Source: Herbiconiux aconitum (lineage in GTDB: Bacteria; Actinomycetota; Actinomycetes; Actinomycetales; Microbacteriaceae). From it: a DNA stretch of 64,000 nucleotides. Shown here piece by piece: positions 36,431 through 44,327 of this stretch. The stretch is from the NCBI RefSeq assembly GCF_024979235.1, contig NZ_JANLCM010000002.1, positions 124,001 to 188,000 on the forward strand. The letters run 5' to 3'. Each line of letters starts with the position of its first letter. The stretch's first letter is position 1. A program made the position numbers and the translations under genes. The notes below the pieces were generated by a model. It searched no databases. It worked only from the letters and a program-made list of their open reading frames with translations, and was not told where the DNA came from.

Positions 36431-37272
36431 GCGACGCCAGCGTCACCACCGAGGAGCGCGGTGCAGCCGTGCCCGCCGTTCAGGTCGCGGGGGTCGACAA
36501 GATCTTCGTGGGCAAGAAGAAGTCGACCGTCACAGCCCTCGAGTCGATCGACCTGACGGTGGCTCCGGGCGAGTTCGTGTCGCTGATCGGGCCCTCCGGA
36601 TGCGGCAAGTCGACTCTGCTGCGCCTGATCGCCGATCTCGACACTCCCACTGTCGGAACCGTCACCGTCTTCGGCAAGAGCGCGCGGCAAGCCCGGATCG
36701 ACCAGGAATACGGCATCGCCTTCCAGCAGGCCGGCCTCCTGCCGTGGCGCACGGTCACAGGCAACATCGAGCTGCCCCTGGAACTGCACGGCGTGGCCGG
36801 CGCCGCCCGGCGTTCCCGGGTGGCCGAGCTGCTCACGCTGGTGGGGCTCTCCGACTTCGCCGAGAGCTACCCCGACCAGCTCTCGGGCGGCATGCAGCAG
36901 CGGGTCGCGATCGCCCGCGCACTCGCCGAGAGTCCCCGGCTCCTCCTCATGGACGAGCCCTTCGGAGCCCTCGACGAGATGACACGCGAACGGATGCAGA
37001 CCGAACTCGTGCGCATCACCGGCGAGACCGGGGCGGCCGTCGTGTTCGTCACGCACTCCATCCCCGAGGCGGTCTACCTCTCGAACCGGGTGGTCGTGAT
37101 GTCGCCTCGACCCGGGCGCATCCGCGACGTGCTCACCGTCTCGCTCGGCACGGCCTTGGAGCGCACCGAGGAACTGCGCGAGAACGAGGCCTTCTTCGAA
37201 AACGTCAGCAAGGTGCGCGAGCTGCTGCACGGCGAGGCGCCCGTCGGAATCCGGGGGGTCGAGACCCGATGA
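36427..37272 (+). CDS. ABC transporter ATP-binding protein
   Basis: A 281-residue ATPase for the importer. Walker A GPSGCGKST, Q-loop FQQAGLLPWRTV, signature LSGGMQQRVAIARAL, Walker B LLLMDEPFGALDE and the H-loop VFVTHSIPEAVYLSNRVVVMS are all intact. It is of the SsuB/TauB/NrtD type. Four-base overlaps on both sides tie it to the two permeases. A basic VGKKKSTVTALESIDL segment starts the nucleotide-binding domain. Confidence 0.93.
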   Translation: MSDASVTTEERGAAVPAVQVAGVDKIFVGKKKSTVTALESIDLTVAPGEFVSLIGPSGCGKSTLLRLIADLDTPTVGTVTVFGKSARQARIDQEYGIAFQQAGLLPWRTVTGNIELPLELHGVAGAARRSRVAELLTLVGLSDFAESYPDQLSGGMQQRVAIARALAESPRLLLMDEPFGALDEMTRERMQTELVRITGETGAAVVFVTHSIPEAVYLSNRVVVMSPRPGRIRDVLTVSLGTALERTEELRENEAFFENVSKVRELLHGEAPVGIRGVETR

Positions 37273-38042
37273 GGAACTCCGTGAGCATCTACCGCACCGT
37301 GCTCGCCCCGGTGCTGCTGGGGCTTGCGCTCCTCGCACTCTGGCAGCTGCTCGTGGTGGCCTTCGACATCAAGGCCTTCATCGTGCCGGGCCCGGTGGCC
37401 ATCGGGTCGGAGTTCGGCGCCAACCTCTCCACCGTGCTCCAGGGCGCCCTCGTGACGGGCGGCAACGCCCTCGTCGGGCTCGTGATCGGCGGCGTGGCGG
37501 GCATCCTGTTCGCCATCGTCGCCGCCCTCGTGCGGGTGATCGACGAGTTGAGCGCCGCGGTGGTCGCCGCCATCGCCGTGGTGCCGATCGTGGCCCTGGC
37601 TCCGGTGCTCTACACGATGTTCGGTGCCGCCGCCGAGACCGGCCGGCAGCTGGTGGCGGCGATCGCGGTGTTCATCCCGGTGTACATCAACACGCTGCGG
37701 GGTCTGCGGCAGGTGCGCCCCGTGCACCGCGACCTGATGCGGGTCTACGCGGCATCCGCATGGCAGACGACGCGCACGGTGACGGTTCCCGGCGCACTGC
37801 CGTTCATCTTCACCGGGCTGCGCATCGCGTCGAGCCTCGCCGTGATCTCCGCCCTCATCGCCGAGTACTTCGGCGGCCCCATCGGCGGACTCGGCAAATC
37901 GATCACCTCCGCTGCAAGCGGCTCCAACTACAGCCTCGCCTGGGCCTACGTGCTCGGCGCCATCATCGTCGGGCTCGTGTTCTACTGCGTCACCCTCGCC
38001 ATCGAGAAGATCGCGACGCGGCACTACAGCCCGAACACCTAG
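37269..38042 (+). CDS. ABC transporter permease, second subunit
   Basis: A 257-residue BPD-type permease with six predicted helices and the coupling loop LMRVYAASAWQTTRTVTVPGALPFIFTGLRIA. With the permease at 35519 it would form a heterodimeric channel. The ATG at 37269 overlaps the ATPase stop. The gene for the substrate-binding lipoprotein follows after 39 bases. Homodimeric permeases are more usual for this family; a heterodimer is typical of the THI5-like/NMT1 importer clusters. Confidence 0.88.
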   Translation: MRNSVSIYRTVLAPVLLGLALLALWQLLVVAFDIKAFIVPGPVAIGSEFGANLSTVLQGALVTGGNALVGLVIGGVAGILFAIVAALVRVIDELSAAVVAAIAVVPIVALAPVLYTMFGAAAETGRQLVAAIAVFIPVYINTLRGLRQVRPVHRDLMRVYAASAWQTTRTVTVPGALPFIFTGLRIASSLAVISALIAEYFGGPIGGLGKSITSAASGSNYSLAWAYVLGAIIVGLVFYCVTLAIEKIATRHYSPNT

Positions 38043-38081
38043 ATCTGCACCATCCGGCATCACCCAGAAGGAGGAGCAATC

Positions 38082-39230
38082 ATGAAACACAGCACCCGTC
38101 TCATCAGCGGCGTCGGCGCCCTCGCCGTCACCGCGCTCGCGCTCGCGGGCTGTTCGAGCGGCGGAACCAGCGACTCGGTCGACTCGACCGAGTCCGGTGA
38201 CCTGACCCCGGTCAGCCTGCAGCTGCAGTGGTATTCGCAGGCCCAGTTCGCGGGCTACTACGCTGCCCTCGACCAGGGCTTCTACGAAGACGAAGGCCTC
38301 GACGTCTCGATCCTCGAGGGCGCGGCCGACATCGTTCCTATCGACGTGCTCACGGGCGGCGACGCCGACTTCGCGATCTCCTGGGTGCCGAAGGTGCTGG
38401 GCTCGATCGAGCAGGGCGCCGCCGTCACCGACATCGCGCAGATCTTCGAGCGAAGCGGCACCACGCAGATCTCGATGAAGGATGCGAACATCACCACCCC
38501 GGCCGACCTCAAGGGCAAGACCGTCGGCAGTTGGGGCTACGGCAACGAGTGGGAGCTCTTCGCCGGCATGCAGAAGGCCGACGTGAACGTGGGTGACATC
38601 TCGCTCGTGCAGCAGGCCTTCGACATGAACGGCTTCCTCGCCGGCGACATCCAGGCCGCCCAGGCCATGACCTACAACGAATACGCGCAGGTGCTGGAGA
38701 CGGTCAACCCGGCCACCGGCGAGCTCTTCACCCCCGAGGAGCTGAACGTCATCAACTGGAACGACGAAGGCACCGCGATGCTCCAGGATGCGATCTGGGC
38801 CGACTCGGATCGCCTCGCTGACGACGCCGACTACGCCGACACCGCCGTGAAGTTCATCAAGGCCTCCATCAAGGGCTGGGCCTACGCGCGCGACAATCCC
38901 GAAGAGGCCGCGACGATCGTGACCGCCTCAGGCTCGCAGCTCGGCGAGAGCCACCAGCTCTGGATGACCAACGAGGTCAACAAACTGATCTGGCCCTCCG
39001 AGAACGGCGTCGGCATGATCAACCAGGACGAGTGGGACCAGACGGTCTCCATCGCCAAGGGCACCGAGAACGAGACGGGCGCGACCATCATCACCTCCGA
39101 CCCGCCCGAGACGGCGTTCTCGAACGAGTACGTGGAGAAGGCGCTCTCGGAGTTGAAGGATGAAGGTGTGGATGTGAACGGAGCGGACTTCGCGCCGATC
39201 ACGGTGACGCTCAAGGAGGGTGGCCAGTAG
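38082..39230 (+). CDS. ABC transporter substrate-binding lipoprotein (NMT1/THI5-like)
   Basis: A 382-residue periplasmic-type binding protein. The signal peptide ends in the lipobox LALAGC (cysteine about residue 24), followed by a Ser/Asp-rich linker, so it is lipid-anchored at the outer face of the membrane. The mature domain begins VSLQLQWYSQAQFAGYYAAL, typical of the NMT1/THI5-like family that binds pyrimidine-like and other small organics. GAAGGAGGAG precedes the ATG. An 89-base near-palindrome directly downstream probably ends or attenuates transcription before the aminotransferase gene. Confidence 0.9.
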   Translation: MKHSTRLISGVGALAVTALALAGCSSGGTSDSVDSTESGDLTPVSLQLQWYSQAQFAGYYAALDQGFYEDEGLDVSILEGAADIVPIDVLTGGDADFAISWVPKVLGSIEQGAAVTDIAQIFERSGTTQISMKDANITTPADLKGKTVGSWGYGNEWELFAGMQKADVNVGDISLVQQAFDMNGFLAGDIQAAQAMTYNEYAQVLETVNPATGELFTPEELNVINWNDEGTAMLQDAIWADSDRLADDADYADTAVKFIKASIKGWAYARDNPEEAATIVTASGSQLGESHQLWMTNEVNKLIWPSENGVGMINQDEWDQTVSIAKGTENETGATIITSDPPETAFSNEYVEKALSELKDEGVDVNGADFAPITVTLKEGGQ

Positions 39231-39241
39231 GGTCGCCTCCC

Positions 39242-39330
39242 GTCGATCCGGGGGGTGGTCTTCACCCTCCGCCTAGGGGTTGAGCGGAGCTCAAAGGCGG
39301 CGGAGGGCGAAGACCACCCCCCGGATCGAC
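39242..39330. terminator. 89-base near-perfect palindrome between the binding-protein and aminotransferase genes
   Basis: Arms of 32 bases (39242-39273 and 39299-39330) pair with a single A/G difference, tolerated as a wobble. The 25-base loop itself holds TTGAGC-GGA-GCTCAA, a second stem. It is far longer than a normal intrinsic terminator. It could be a terminator, an RNA-processing/stabilising hairpin or a small palindromic repeat element. Confidence 0.6.
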
Positions 39331-39370
39331 TACCAGATACACAGAACGAGATACAGAAACAGGCATTGCA

Positions 39371-40708
39371 ATGACTCTTGATCCTGACGACGGCGTGCTC
39401 GCTCTTGAGCTTGATCGGGCCTACGTGTTCCACTCCTGGTCGGCTCAGGCGACCCTGAAGCCGATGGTCATCGCCGGCGGGGCCGGGTCGACGGTGTGGG
39501 ACTTCGAAGGGAACGAGTTCCTCGACTTTTCTTCGCAGCTCGTTAACACGAACATCGGACATCAGCATCCGGCTGTGGTCAGCGCCATCAAGGAGCAGGC
39601 CGACATCCTCACCACCGTGGCTCCGGCGCATGCCAACCTGACTCGGGGGAAGGCTGCTCAGCGGATTCTGGCCCGGGCGGGGAACTCGTTCAGCAAAGTG
39701 TTCTTCACCAACGGTGGGGCGGATGCGAACGAGAACGCCATCCGGATGGCTCGGCTGTACACGGGGCGCGACAAGGTGCTGTCGCACTACCGGTCGTACC
39801 ACGGGAACACGGGCGCGGCGGTGGTCGCCACGGGCGACTGGCGGCGGGTGCCGAACGAGTTCGCTCGGGGGCACGTGCACTTCTTCGGGCCGTTCGCGTA
39901 TCGGTCGGAGTTCTGGGCGACGTCGCCCGAACAGGAGTCGGAGCGGGCGCTGCAGCACCTCGAGCGGGTCATCCAGTCGGAGGGGTCGACGTCGATCGCC
40001 GCGATTCTGATCGAGACCATTCCCGGCACGGCCGGTGTGCTGGTGCCGCCTCCCGGGTATCTCGCCGGGGTGCGGGCTCTGGCCGACAAGTACGGCATCG
40101 TGCTGATCTTCGACGAGGTGATGGCGGGCTTCGGGCGCACCGGGTCGTGGTTCGCGTTCCAGGCGCTGGCCGAGCAGGAGGGCGGGCTCGTGGAGCCCGA
40201 TCTCATCAGCTTCGCCAAGGGCGTGAACTCGGGGTACGTGCCGGCCGGCGGCGTGATCATCTCACCGTCCATCGCCGACATCTTCGACGACAACGTCTTT
40301 CCCGGCGGCCTGACCTACTCCGGGCATCCGCTCGCCATGGCCTCGATCGTGGGCACGCTCGACGCGATGGAAGACGAAGGCATCGTGACCAACGCCGCGC
40401 ACATCGGGCGCGACCTGCTCGCTCCCGGGCTCGCGGCACTGGCCGAGAAGTATCCGATCATCGGCGAAGTGCGGGGCTTGGGAGTGTTCTGGGCCCTCGA
40501 CCTGGTGAGCGCCCCCTCGACCCGCGCGCCGCTGTCGCCCGGGGGAGTGGGCGCGCTGAAGGCCGCCTTGCTCGCGCGCGGGCTGCTGCCTTTCACGGCC
40601 GACAACCGGCTGCACGTGGTGCCGCCGTGCGTCGTCACCGATGCCGAGGTCGAGCGGGCGCTGACGATCTACGACGAGGCCTTCGCGGCCATCGGCGAGG
40701 TCGACTGA
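39371..40708 (+). CDS. Class III aminotransferase (omega-amino acid:pyruvate type)
   Basis: PLP enzyme of 445 residues. The cofactor lysine lies in SFAKGVNSGYVPAGGV and the aspartate in LIFDEVMAGFGRTG. FFTNGGADANENAIRMAR and SHYRSYHGNTGAAV are class III motifs. The position at the end of the operon suggests it transaminates beta-alanine or 3-aminoisobutyrate released by the ureidopropionase, giving malonate semialdehydes (inference). Codon usage in this gene is less strict, with GGG and CGG unusually frequent compared with the operon upstream. ATG at 39371 has no strong Shine-Dalgarno. Confidence 0.88.
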   Translation: MTLDPDDGVLALELDRAYVFHSWSAQATLKPMVIAGGAGSTVWDFEGNEFLDFSSQLVNTNIGHQHPAVVSAIKEQADILTTVAPAHANLTRGKAAQRILARAGNSFSKVFFTNGGADANENAIRMARLYTGRDKVLSHYRSYHGNTGAAVVATGDWRRVPNEFARGHVHFFGPFAYRSEFWATSPEQESERALQHLERVIQSEGSTSIAAILIETIPGTAGVLVPPPGYLAGVRALADKYGIVLIFDEVMAGFGRTGSWFAFQALAEQEGGLVEPDLISFAKGVNSGYVPAGGVIISPSIADIFDDNVFPGGLTYSGHPLAMASIVGTLDAMEDEGIVTNAAHIGRDLLAPGLAALAEKYPIIGEVRGLGVFWALDLVSAPSTRAPLSPGGVGALKAALLARGLLPFTADNRLHVVPPCVVTDAEVERALTIYDEAFAAIGEVD

Positions 40709-40768
40709 CGCATCGCCGTCGGCGGTTCAGGTCGGCGGTTCAGGCGGGCGATTCGTTGCGGCGGCAAC

Positions 40769-40787
40769 CATGTAGAGTCCCTACATG
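40769..40787. promoter_or_regulatory. Palindrome overlapping the -10 and start codon of the LysR gene
   Basis: CATGTAG-AGTCC-CTACATG is a perfect 7-bp inverted repeat whose right arm includes the ATG (40785). TAGAGT at 40773-40778, inside it, lies six bases before the ATG and is the likely -10. Binding of the encoded LysR protein here would block its own leaderless transcript. Confidence 0.55.
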
Positions 40788-41726
40788 GATGTGCGTCGCC
40801 TCGAACTGCTGCGGGAGCTCGCCGAGCGAGGCAGCATCACCGAGGTCGCCCGCGCGACGCATCGCACGCCCTCCGCGGTGTCACAGCAGCTCCGCATCCT
40901 CGAACGGGAGGCGGGCCTGCCGCTCACCGAGAAGGCCGGCCGCGGCATCGTGCTGACGGATGCCGGCCGCGCGCTGGCCCGTAGCGCCACCGACGTCGCC
41001 GTGGCGATCGAACAGGCGACGGCGCTTTGGGACGAGTTCCGCAACGACCCCACGGGCGAGGTGTCGCTCGCTACCTTCCCGACCGGCGGCCAGATGCTGC
41101 TCCCCGGCGTCGTGAACCGACTCGACGCCGTCGGCGGACTCACCCTGCACTGCTCCGACCGCGACCCCGAGAGCGACGATTTCCCGGCCCTCACGGCCGA
41201 CTTCGACATCGTGCTCGCGCACACCGCATCATCGGCGGCGACGAACTGGCCCACCACCGACGTCGCGGCGGTGAAGCTGATGACCGAGCCGCTCGACATC
41301 GCGCTGCCGCCCGGGCATCCGCTCGCGTCGAAAGAACTCCTCGACCCCGAAGACCTGATCGGGGAGCGCTGGATCGGCGTGCCCTGGGGCTATCCCTTCG
41401 AGCGCACCATCCACGACATCTCGGCCGCGGCCGGCTCGCCGATGAACGTGGTGCAGCGCTTCGGCGACACGCGCGTGACCGAGGCCTTCGTGGCCGCAGG
41501 GCTCGGCATCGCCATCCTGCCCTGCTACACGGCCGGCGGCGCCTATCGCAGCGAGATCGTGCTGAAGAACCTGCGCGGTGTCGTGGCCGAACGCCACATC
41601 TTCGCGCTGATGCGCCCCGACCGTGCCGAGCGGCTCGCCGTGCGCACGGTCGTCGATGCGCTCCGTGCCGAAGCGGATGCGGTGGTGGCCGCGAACATCC
41701 ACCGCAACCCGCCCCGCGCCGCCTGA
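40785..41726 (+). CDS. LysR family transcriptional regulator
   Basis: A 313-residue regulator. The N-terminal helix-turn-helix (MDVRRLELLRELAERGSITEVARATHRTPSAVSQQLRILE) is followed by the effector domain with PTGGQMLLPGVVNRL and a late GDTRVTEAFVAAGLGIAILPCYTAGG. Target genes are unknown. It is downstream of the aminotransferase in the same direction but separated by its own promoter. The start codon lies inside a palindrome, suggesting autoregulation. Confidence 0.9.
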   Translation: MDVRRLELLRELAERGSITEVARATHRTPSAVSQQLRILEREAGLPLTEKAGRGIVLTDAGRALARSATDVAVAIEQATALWDEFRNDPTGEVSLATFPTGGQMLLPGVVNRLDAVGGLTLHCSDRDPESDDFPALTADFDIVLAHTASSAATNWPTTDVAAVKLMTEPLDIALPPGHPLASKELLDPEDLIGERWIGVPWGYPFERTIHDISAAAGSPMNVVQRFGDTRVTEAFVAAGLGIAILPCYTAGGAYRSEIVLKNLRGVVAERHIFALMRPDRAERLAVRTVVDALRAEADAVVAANIHRNPPRAA

Positions 41727-41760
41727 GCTGGGCAACGGCTGAGTCGGGCCTGATCGACGG

Positions 41761-41766
41761 TAGAAT
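41761..41766 (+). promoter_or_regulatory. -10 box of the DUF177-rpmF-rnc-mutM operon
   Basis: TAGAAT ends six bases before the GTG at 41773; no Shine-Dalgarno intervenes, so the operon is predicted to begin with a leaderless transcript. No -35 consensus is seen. Confidence 0.5.
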
Positions 41767-41772
41767 CTCTCG

Positions 41773-42315
41773 GTGAGCACATTCAAGAAGACCCCTTATA
41801 CGGTCAACGTGCGCGACCTCATCCATAAGCCCGGCGAGATGAGAGAGCACACGCTCGACATCCCCCTCAAAGAGAAGCTGGGCGAAGGCCTCATCTCCGT
41901 CGAGACCGGCGAAACCCTGCACGTCGACGTCCGTCTGGAGTCGGTGCACGAAGGCATCCTGGTCAGCGCGGAGGTCACCTCCGAGGCGGCCGGGCAGTGC
42001 GGAAGATGCCTCCGCGACATCCGTCAGCCCGTCGAAGTCGAATTCCAGGAGCTTTTCGCGTATTCTTCTGACGAAGCTTTTGATTACGGGGTTCACGACG
42101 ACCATGTCGATCTCGAACCTCTGATCAGGGACTCGGTGGTGCTGGCACTACCGTTCCAGCCGGTTTGCACGCCGGATTGCCCAGGCCTCGACCCGGTGAC
42201 GGGCGAGCGACTGGCCGATCATGCAGCGGCCCCTGTGCCCGAGGTGATCGACCCGCGATGGTCGGCGCTGGCCGGCCTGGCAGCTTCCCGAGACACAGAT
42301 CCCGACACAAAATAG
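41773..42315 (+). CDS. DUF177 (YceD-like) protein, 23S rRNA accumulation factor family
   Basis: A 180-residue protein of the YceD/DUF177 family, which is implicated in 23S rRNA accumulation and always precedes rpmF. It has the CGRCLRDI motif and a second CTPDCPGLDPVTGE motif, which together give the four cysteines of a probable metal site, and the acidic DDHVDLEPLIRDSVVLALP segment. GTG start with a leaderless layout. rpmF, rnc and mutM follow in the same direction, the conserved bacterial order. Confidence 0.9.
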   Translation: MSTFKKTPYTVNVRDLIHKPGEMREHTLDIPLKEKLGEGLISVETGETLHVDVRLESVHEGILVSAEVTSEAAGQCGRCLRDIRQPVEVEFQELFAYSSDEAFDYGVHDDHVDLEPLIRDSVVLALPFQPVCTPDCPGLDPVTGERLADHAAAPVPEVIDPRWSALAGLAASRDTDPDTK

Positions 42316-42382
42316 TCGCCCGATCTAGACGACCGGAGCCGTGCGAGCAGCACGACGCCGACTGAGAAGAAGAGAGATAGCC

Positions 42383-42586
42383 ATGGCGGTTCCGAAGCGG
42401 AAGCAGTCACGTTCCAACACGCACGCGCGTCGTTCGCAGTGGAAGGCCGAGGTCCCCACGCTCGTCAAGACCGTCGAGAACGGCAAGACGACCTACAGCC
42501 TCCCGCACCGCGCGAAGGTTGTCGAAGACTCCGCCGGCACTCCGCTGTTCATGGAGTACAAGGGCCGCAAGGTCGCCGACGTTTAG
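42383..42586 (+). CDS. rpmF: 50S ribosomal protein L32
   Basis: Ribosomal protein bL32, 67 residues. It starts [20 protein letters not shown], the universal bL32 N-terminus. The usual zinc-binding cysteines are absent, so this is the zinc-independent (C-minus) form common in Actinobacteria. The ATG at 42383 is preferred over an in-frame upstream extension from 42341. It follows DUF177 by 67 bases and precedes rnc. Confidence 0.96.
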   Translation: MAVPKRKQSRSNTHARRSQWKAEVPTLVKTVENGKTTYSLPHRAKVVEDSAGTPLFMEYKGRKVADV

Positions 42587-42608
42587 CAATTCCTGAAAGG
42601 TGCGATCG

Positions 42609-43328
42609 GTGTCTTCTGAAATCGAGGAGAGCGGGTCGCACCTTTTGGCGACCCTGCAGATCGATCTCGATTCGGCGCTGCTCGATCTCGCGCTGACCCA
42701 CCGCTCCTTCTCCTACGAGCACGGCGGCATCCCCACGAACGAGCGCCTCGAGTTCCTCGGCGACTCGATTCTCGGGCAGGCCGTCACGGTGATGCTCTAC
42801 ACCACCTTCACCGACCTCGACGAAGGGGAACTCGCGAAGCGGCGGGCCTCCCTGGTGAGCACGGTGGCCCTGGCCGAGATCGCCCGGTCCATCGGGCTGG
42901 GGGAGTACATCAAGCTCGGCCGGGGTGAAGAACTCACCGGCGGGCGCGACAAGGCGTCGATCCTCGCCGACACCGTCGAGGCCATCATTGGAGCCACCTA
43001 TCTCGATCAGGGGCCGGATGTCGCGACTGCGCTGGTGCTGCGGCTCGTCGCCCCCCTGGCCAACGATCCCCTGCGGTTCGGGGTGTCCATGGACCCGAAG
43101 ACTTCCTTGCAGGAACGCGCCAACCGGCTCGGTTTCGACGTTCCGGTCTACGTTCTCGAGGAGAGCGGACCCGATCACCAGAAGACCTTCGTCGCGACGG
43201 TGACGATCGGCGGGCCGTCACCCGTTGAAGCGACCGGCACCGGCTCGAGCAAGAAGCAGGCCGAATCGGTGGCCGCAGCCGCCGCCTTCCCGCTGCTCAG
43301 CGCATCCGTGAATACGGATCAGGCCTAG
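42609..43328 (+). CDS. rnc: Ribonuclease III
   Basis: Double-strand-specific endoribonuclease for rRNA and mRNA processing. It has 239 residues. The signature NERLEFLGDSILGQAV holds catalytic Glu/Asp residues, and the second acidic cluster is in DKASILADTVEAIIGATYLD. The dsRNA-binding domain occupies about residues 160-230 (DPKTSLQERANRLGF ... GTGSSKKQAESVAAAAAF). The GTG at 42609 is chosen because GAAAGG lies eight bases upstream; the GTG at 42600 would overlap that Shine-Dalgarno. mutM starts nine bases after the stop. Confidence 0.95.
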   Translation: MSSEIEESGSHLLATLQIDLDSALLDLALTHRSFSYEHGGIPTNERLEFLGDSILGQAVTVMLYTTFTDLDEGELAKRRASLVSTVALAEIARSIGLGEYIKLGRGEELTGGRDKASILADTVEAIIGATYLDQGPDVATALVLRLVAPLANDPLRFGVSMDPKTSLQERANRLGFDVPVYVLEESGPDHQKTFVATVTIGGPSPVEATGTGSSKKQAESVAAAAAFPLLSASVNTDQA

Positions 43329-43337
43329 GAGACACCC

Positions 43338-44318
43338 GTGCCCGAGCTGCCCGAAGTCGAGGTCGTGCGAGCCGGGCTCGAACCCGCCGTCACCGGTGCG
43401 GTGATCACGGCGGTCGAGGTGTTCGATCAGCGCTCGCTCAAGCGGCACAGCCCCCTCGAGGGCCCCTTCGACGCGTTGCTGGAGGGGCGGCGAATGCTCG
43501 CGGCCGCCAGGCGGGGCAAGTTCCTGTGGTTCCCGCTGTCGGATCGCGACGGGGCGGCTTCGCAGGCCCTCGTCACGCACCTCGGCATGAGCGGGCAGGT
43601 GCTGCTGCGCACACCGGGGGTCGAGGAGGAGGGGCTGCTGCGCATCCGGCTGCACATCGAGCATCCGGAGCGCGGCGAGTTCTGGGTGAACTTCGTCGAC
43701 CAGCGCATCTTCGGCTCGATGGCGGTCGACCGGCTGCTCCCCACCCCCGACGGGCGCGACGGCGGATACTTCGGGTTCGCGGCGCAGCTCGGTCTGGAGC
43801 CCGCCGGCGACCCCGCTGAGGAGCACGCGTGGCGCGCATCCGTTCCCGCGCAGGTCGCGCACATCGCGCGCGATCCGCTCGATCCGGCTTTCGACGATGC
43901 GGCGTTCTTCGCAGCGCTCGCGCGCAAGAAGACCGGCATCAAACGGGCCCTGCTCGATCAGACCCTGATCAGTGGTGTGGGCAACATCTACGCCGACGAG
44001 TCGCTCTGGGCGGCGCGGCTGCACTATGAGTACCCGTCGGACAAGCTGTCGCGACCGCGCGCTCGCGAGCTGCTCGCCGAGGTGCGGATCGTGCTCGAAA
44101 AGGCGCTGGCCGAGGGCGGCACGAGTTTCGACGCGCAATACGTCAACGTGAACGGTGTCTCGGGGTACTTCGCGCACAGCCTCACCGCCTACGGGCGGGA
44201 GGGTCAGCCGTGCTTCCGCTGCGGAACGCCGATCGTGCGTGAGCAGTTCATGAACCGCTCCTCGTATTTCTGCCCCCGCGATCAGCGCCCCTACCGCGCC
44301 CGCGCCGCCCGAACCTAG
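43338..44318 (+). CDS. mutM: Formamidopyrimidine-DNA glycosylase with altered zinc finger
   Basis: Base-excision repair glycosylase/lyase for oxidised purines. It has 326 residues. GTG start gives the required PELPEVE N-terminus with the catalytic Pro2 and Glu3. HLGMSGQ and LLDQTLISGVGNIYADESLW are intact. The C-terminal zinc finger reads C292-x2-C295 ... C312-x2-D315 (FCPRDQR), so the expected fourth cysteine is aspartate (codon 44280-44282). Asp may still bind zinc or the finger may be weakened. The gene is linked to rnc in the usual order. Confidence 0.95.
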   Translation: MPELPEVEVVRAGLEPAVTGAVITAVEVFDQRSLKRHSPLEGPFDALLEGRRMLAAARRGKFLWFPLSDRDGAASQALVTHLGMSGQVLLRTPGVEEEGLLRIRLHIEHPERGEFWVNFVDQRIFGSMAVDRLLPTPDGRDGGYFGFAAQLGLEPAGDPAEEHAWRASVPAQVAHIARDPLDPAFDDAAFFAALARKKTGIKRALLDQTLISGVGNIYADESLWAARLHYEYPSDKLSRPRARELLAEVRIVLEKALAEGGTSFDAQYVNVNGVSGYFAHSLTAYGREGQPCFRCGTPIVREQFMNRSSYFCPRDQRPYRARAART

Positions 44319-44321
44319 GCT
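44316..44321 (+). promoter_or_regulatory. -10 box of the AlkD-like gene
   Basis: TAGGCT begins at the mutM stop codon (TAG 44316-44318) and ends six bases before the ATG at 44328. The stop codon of one gene is part of the promoter of the next. Confidence 0.45.
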
Positions 44322-44327
44322 GAGGCC

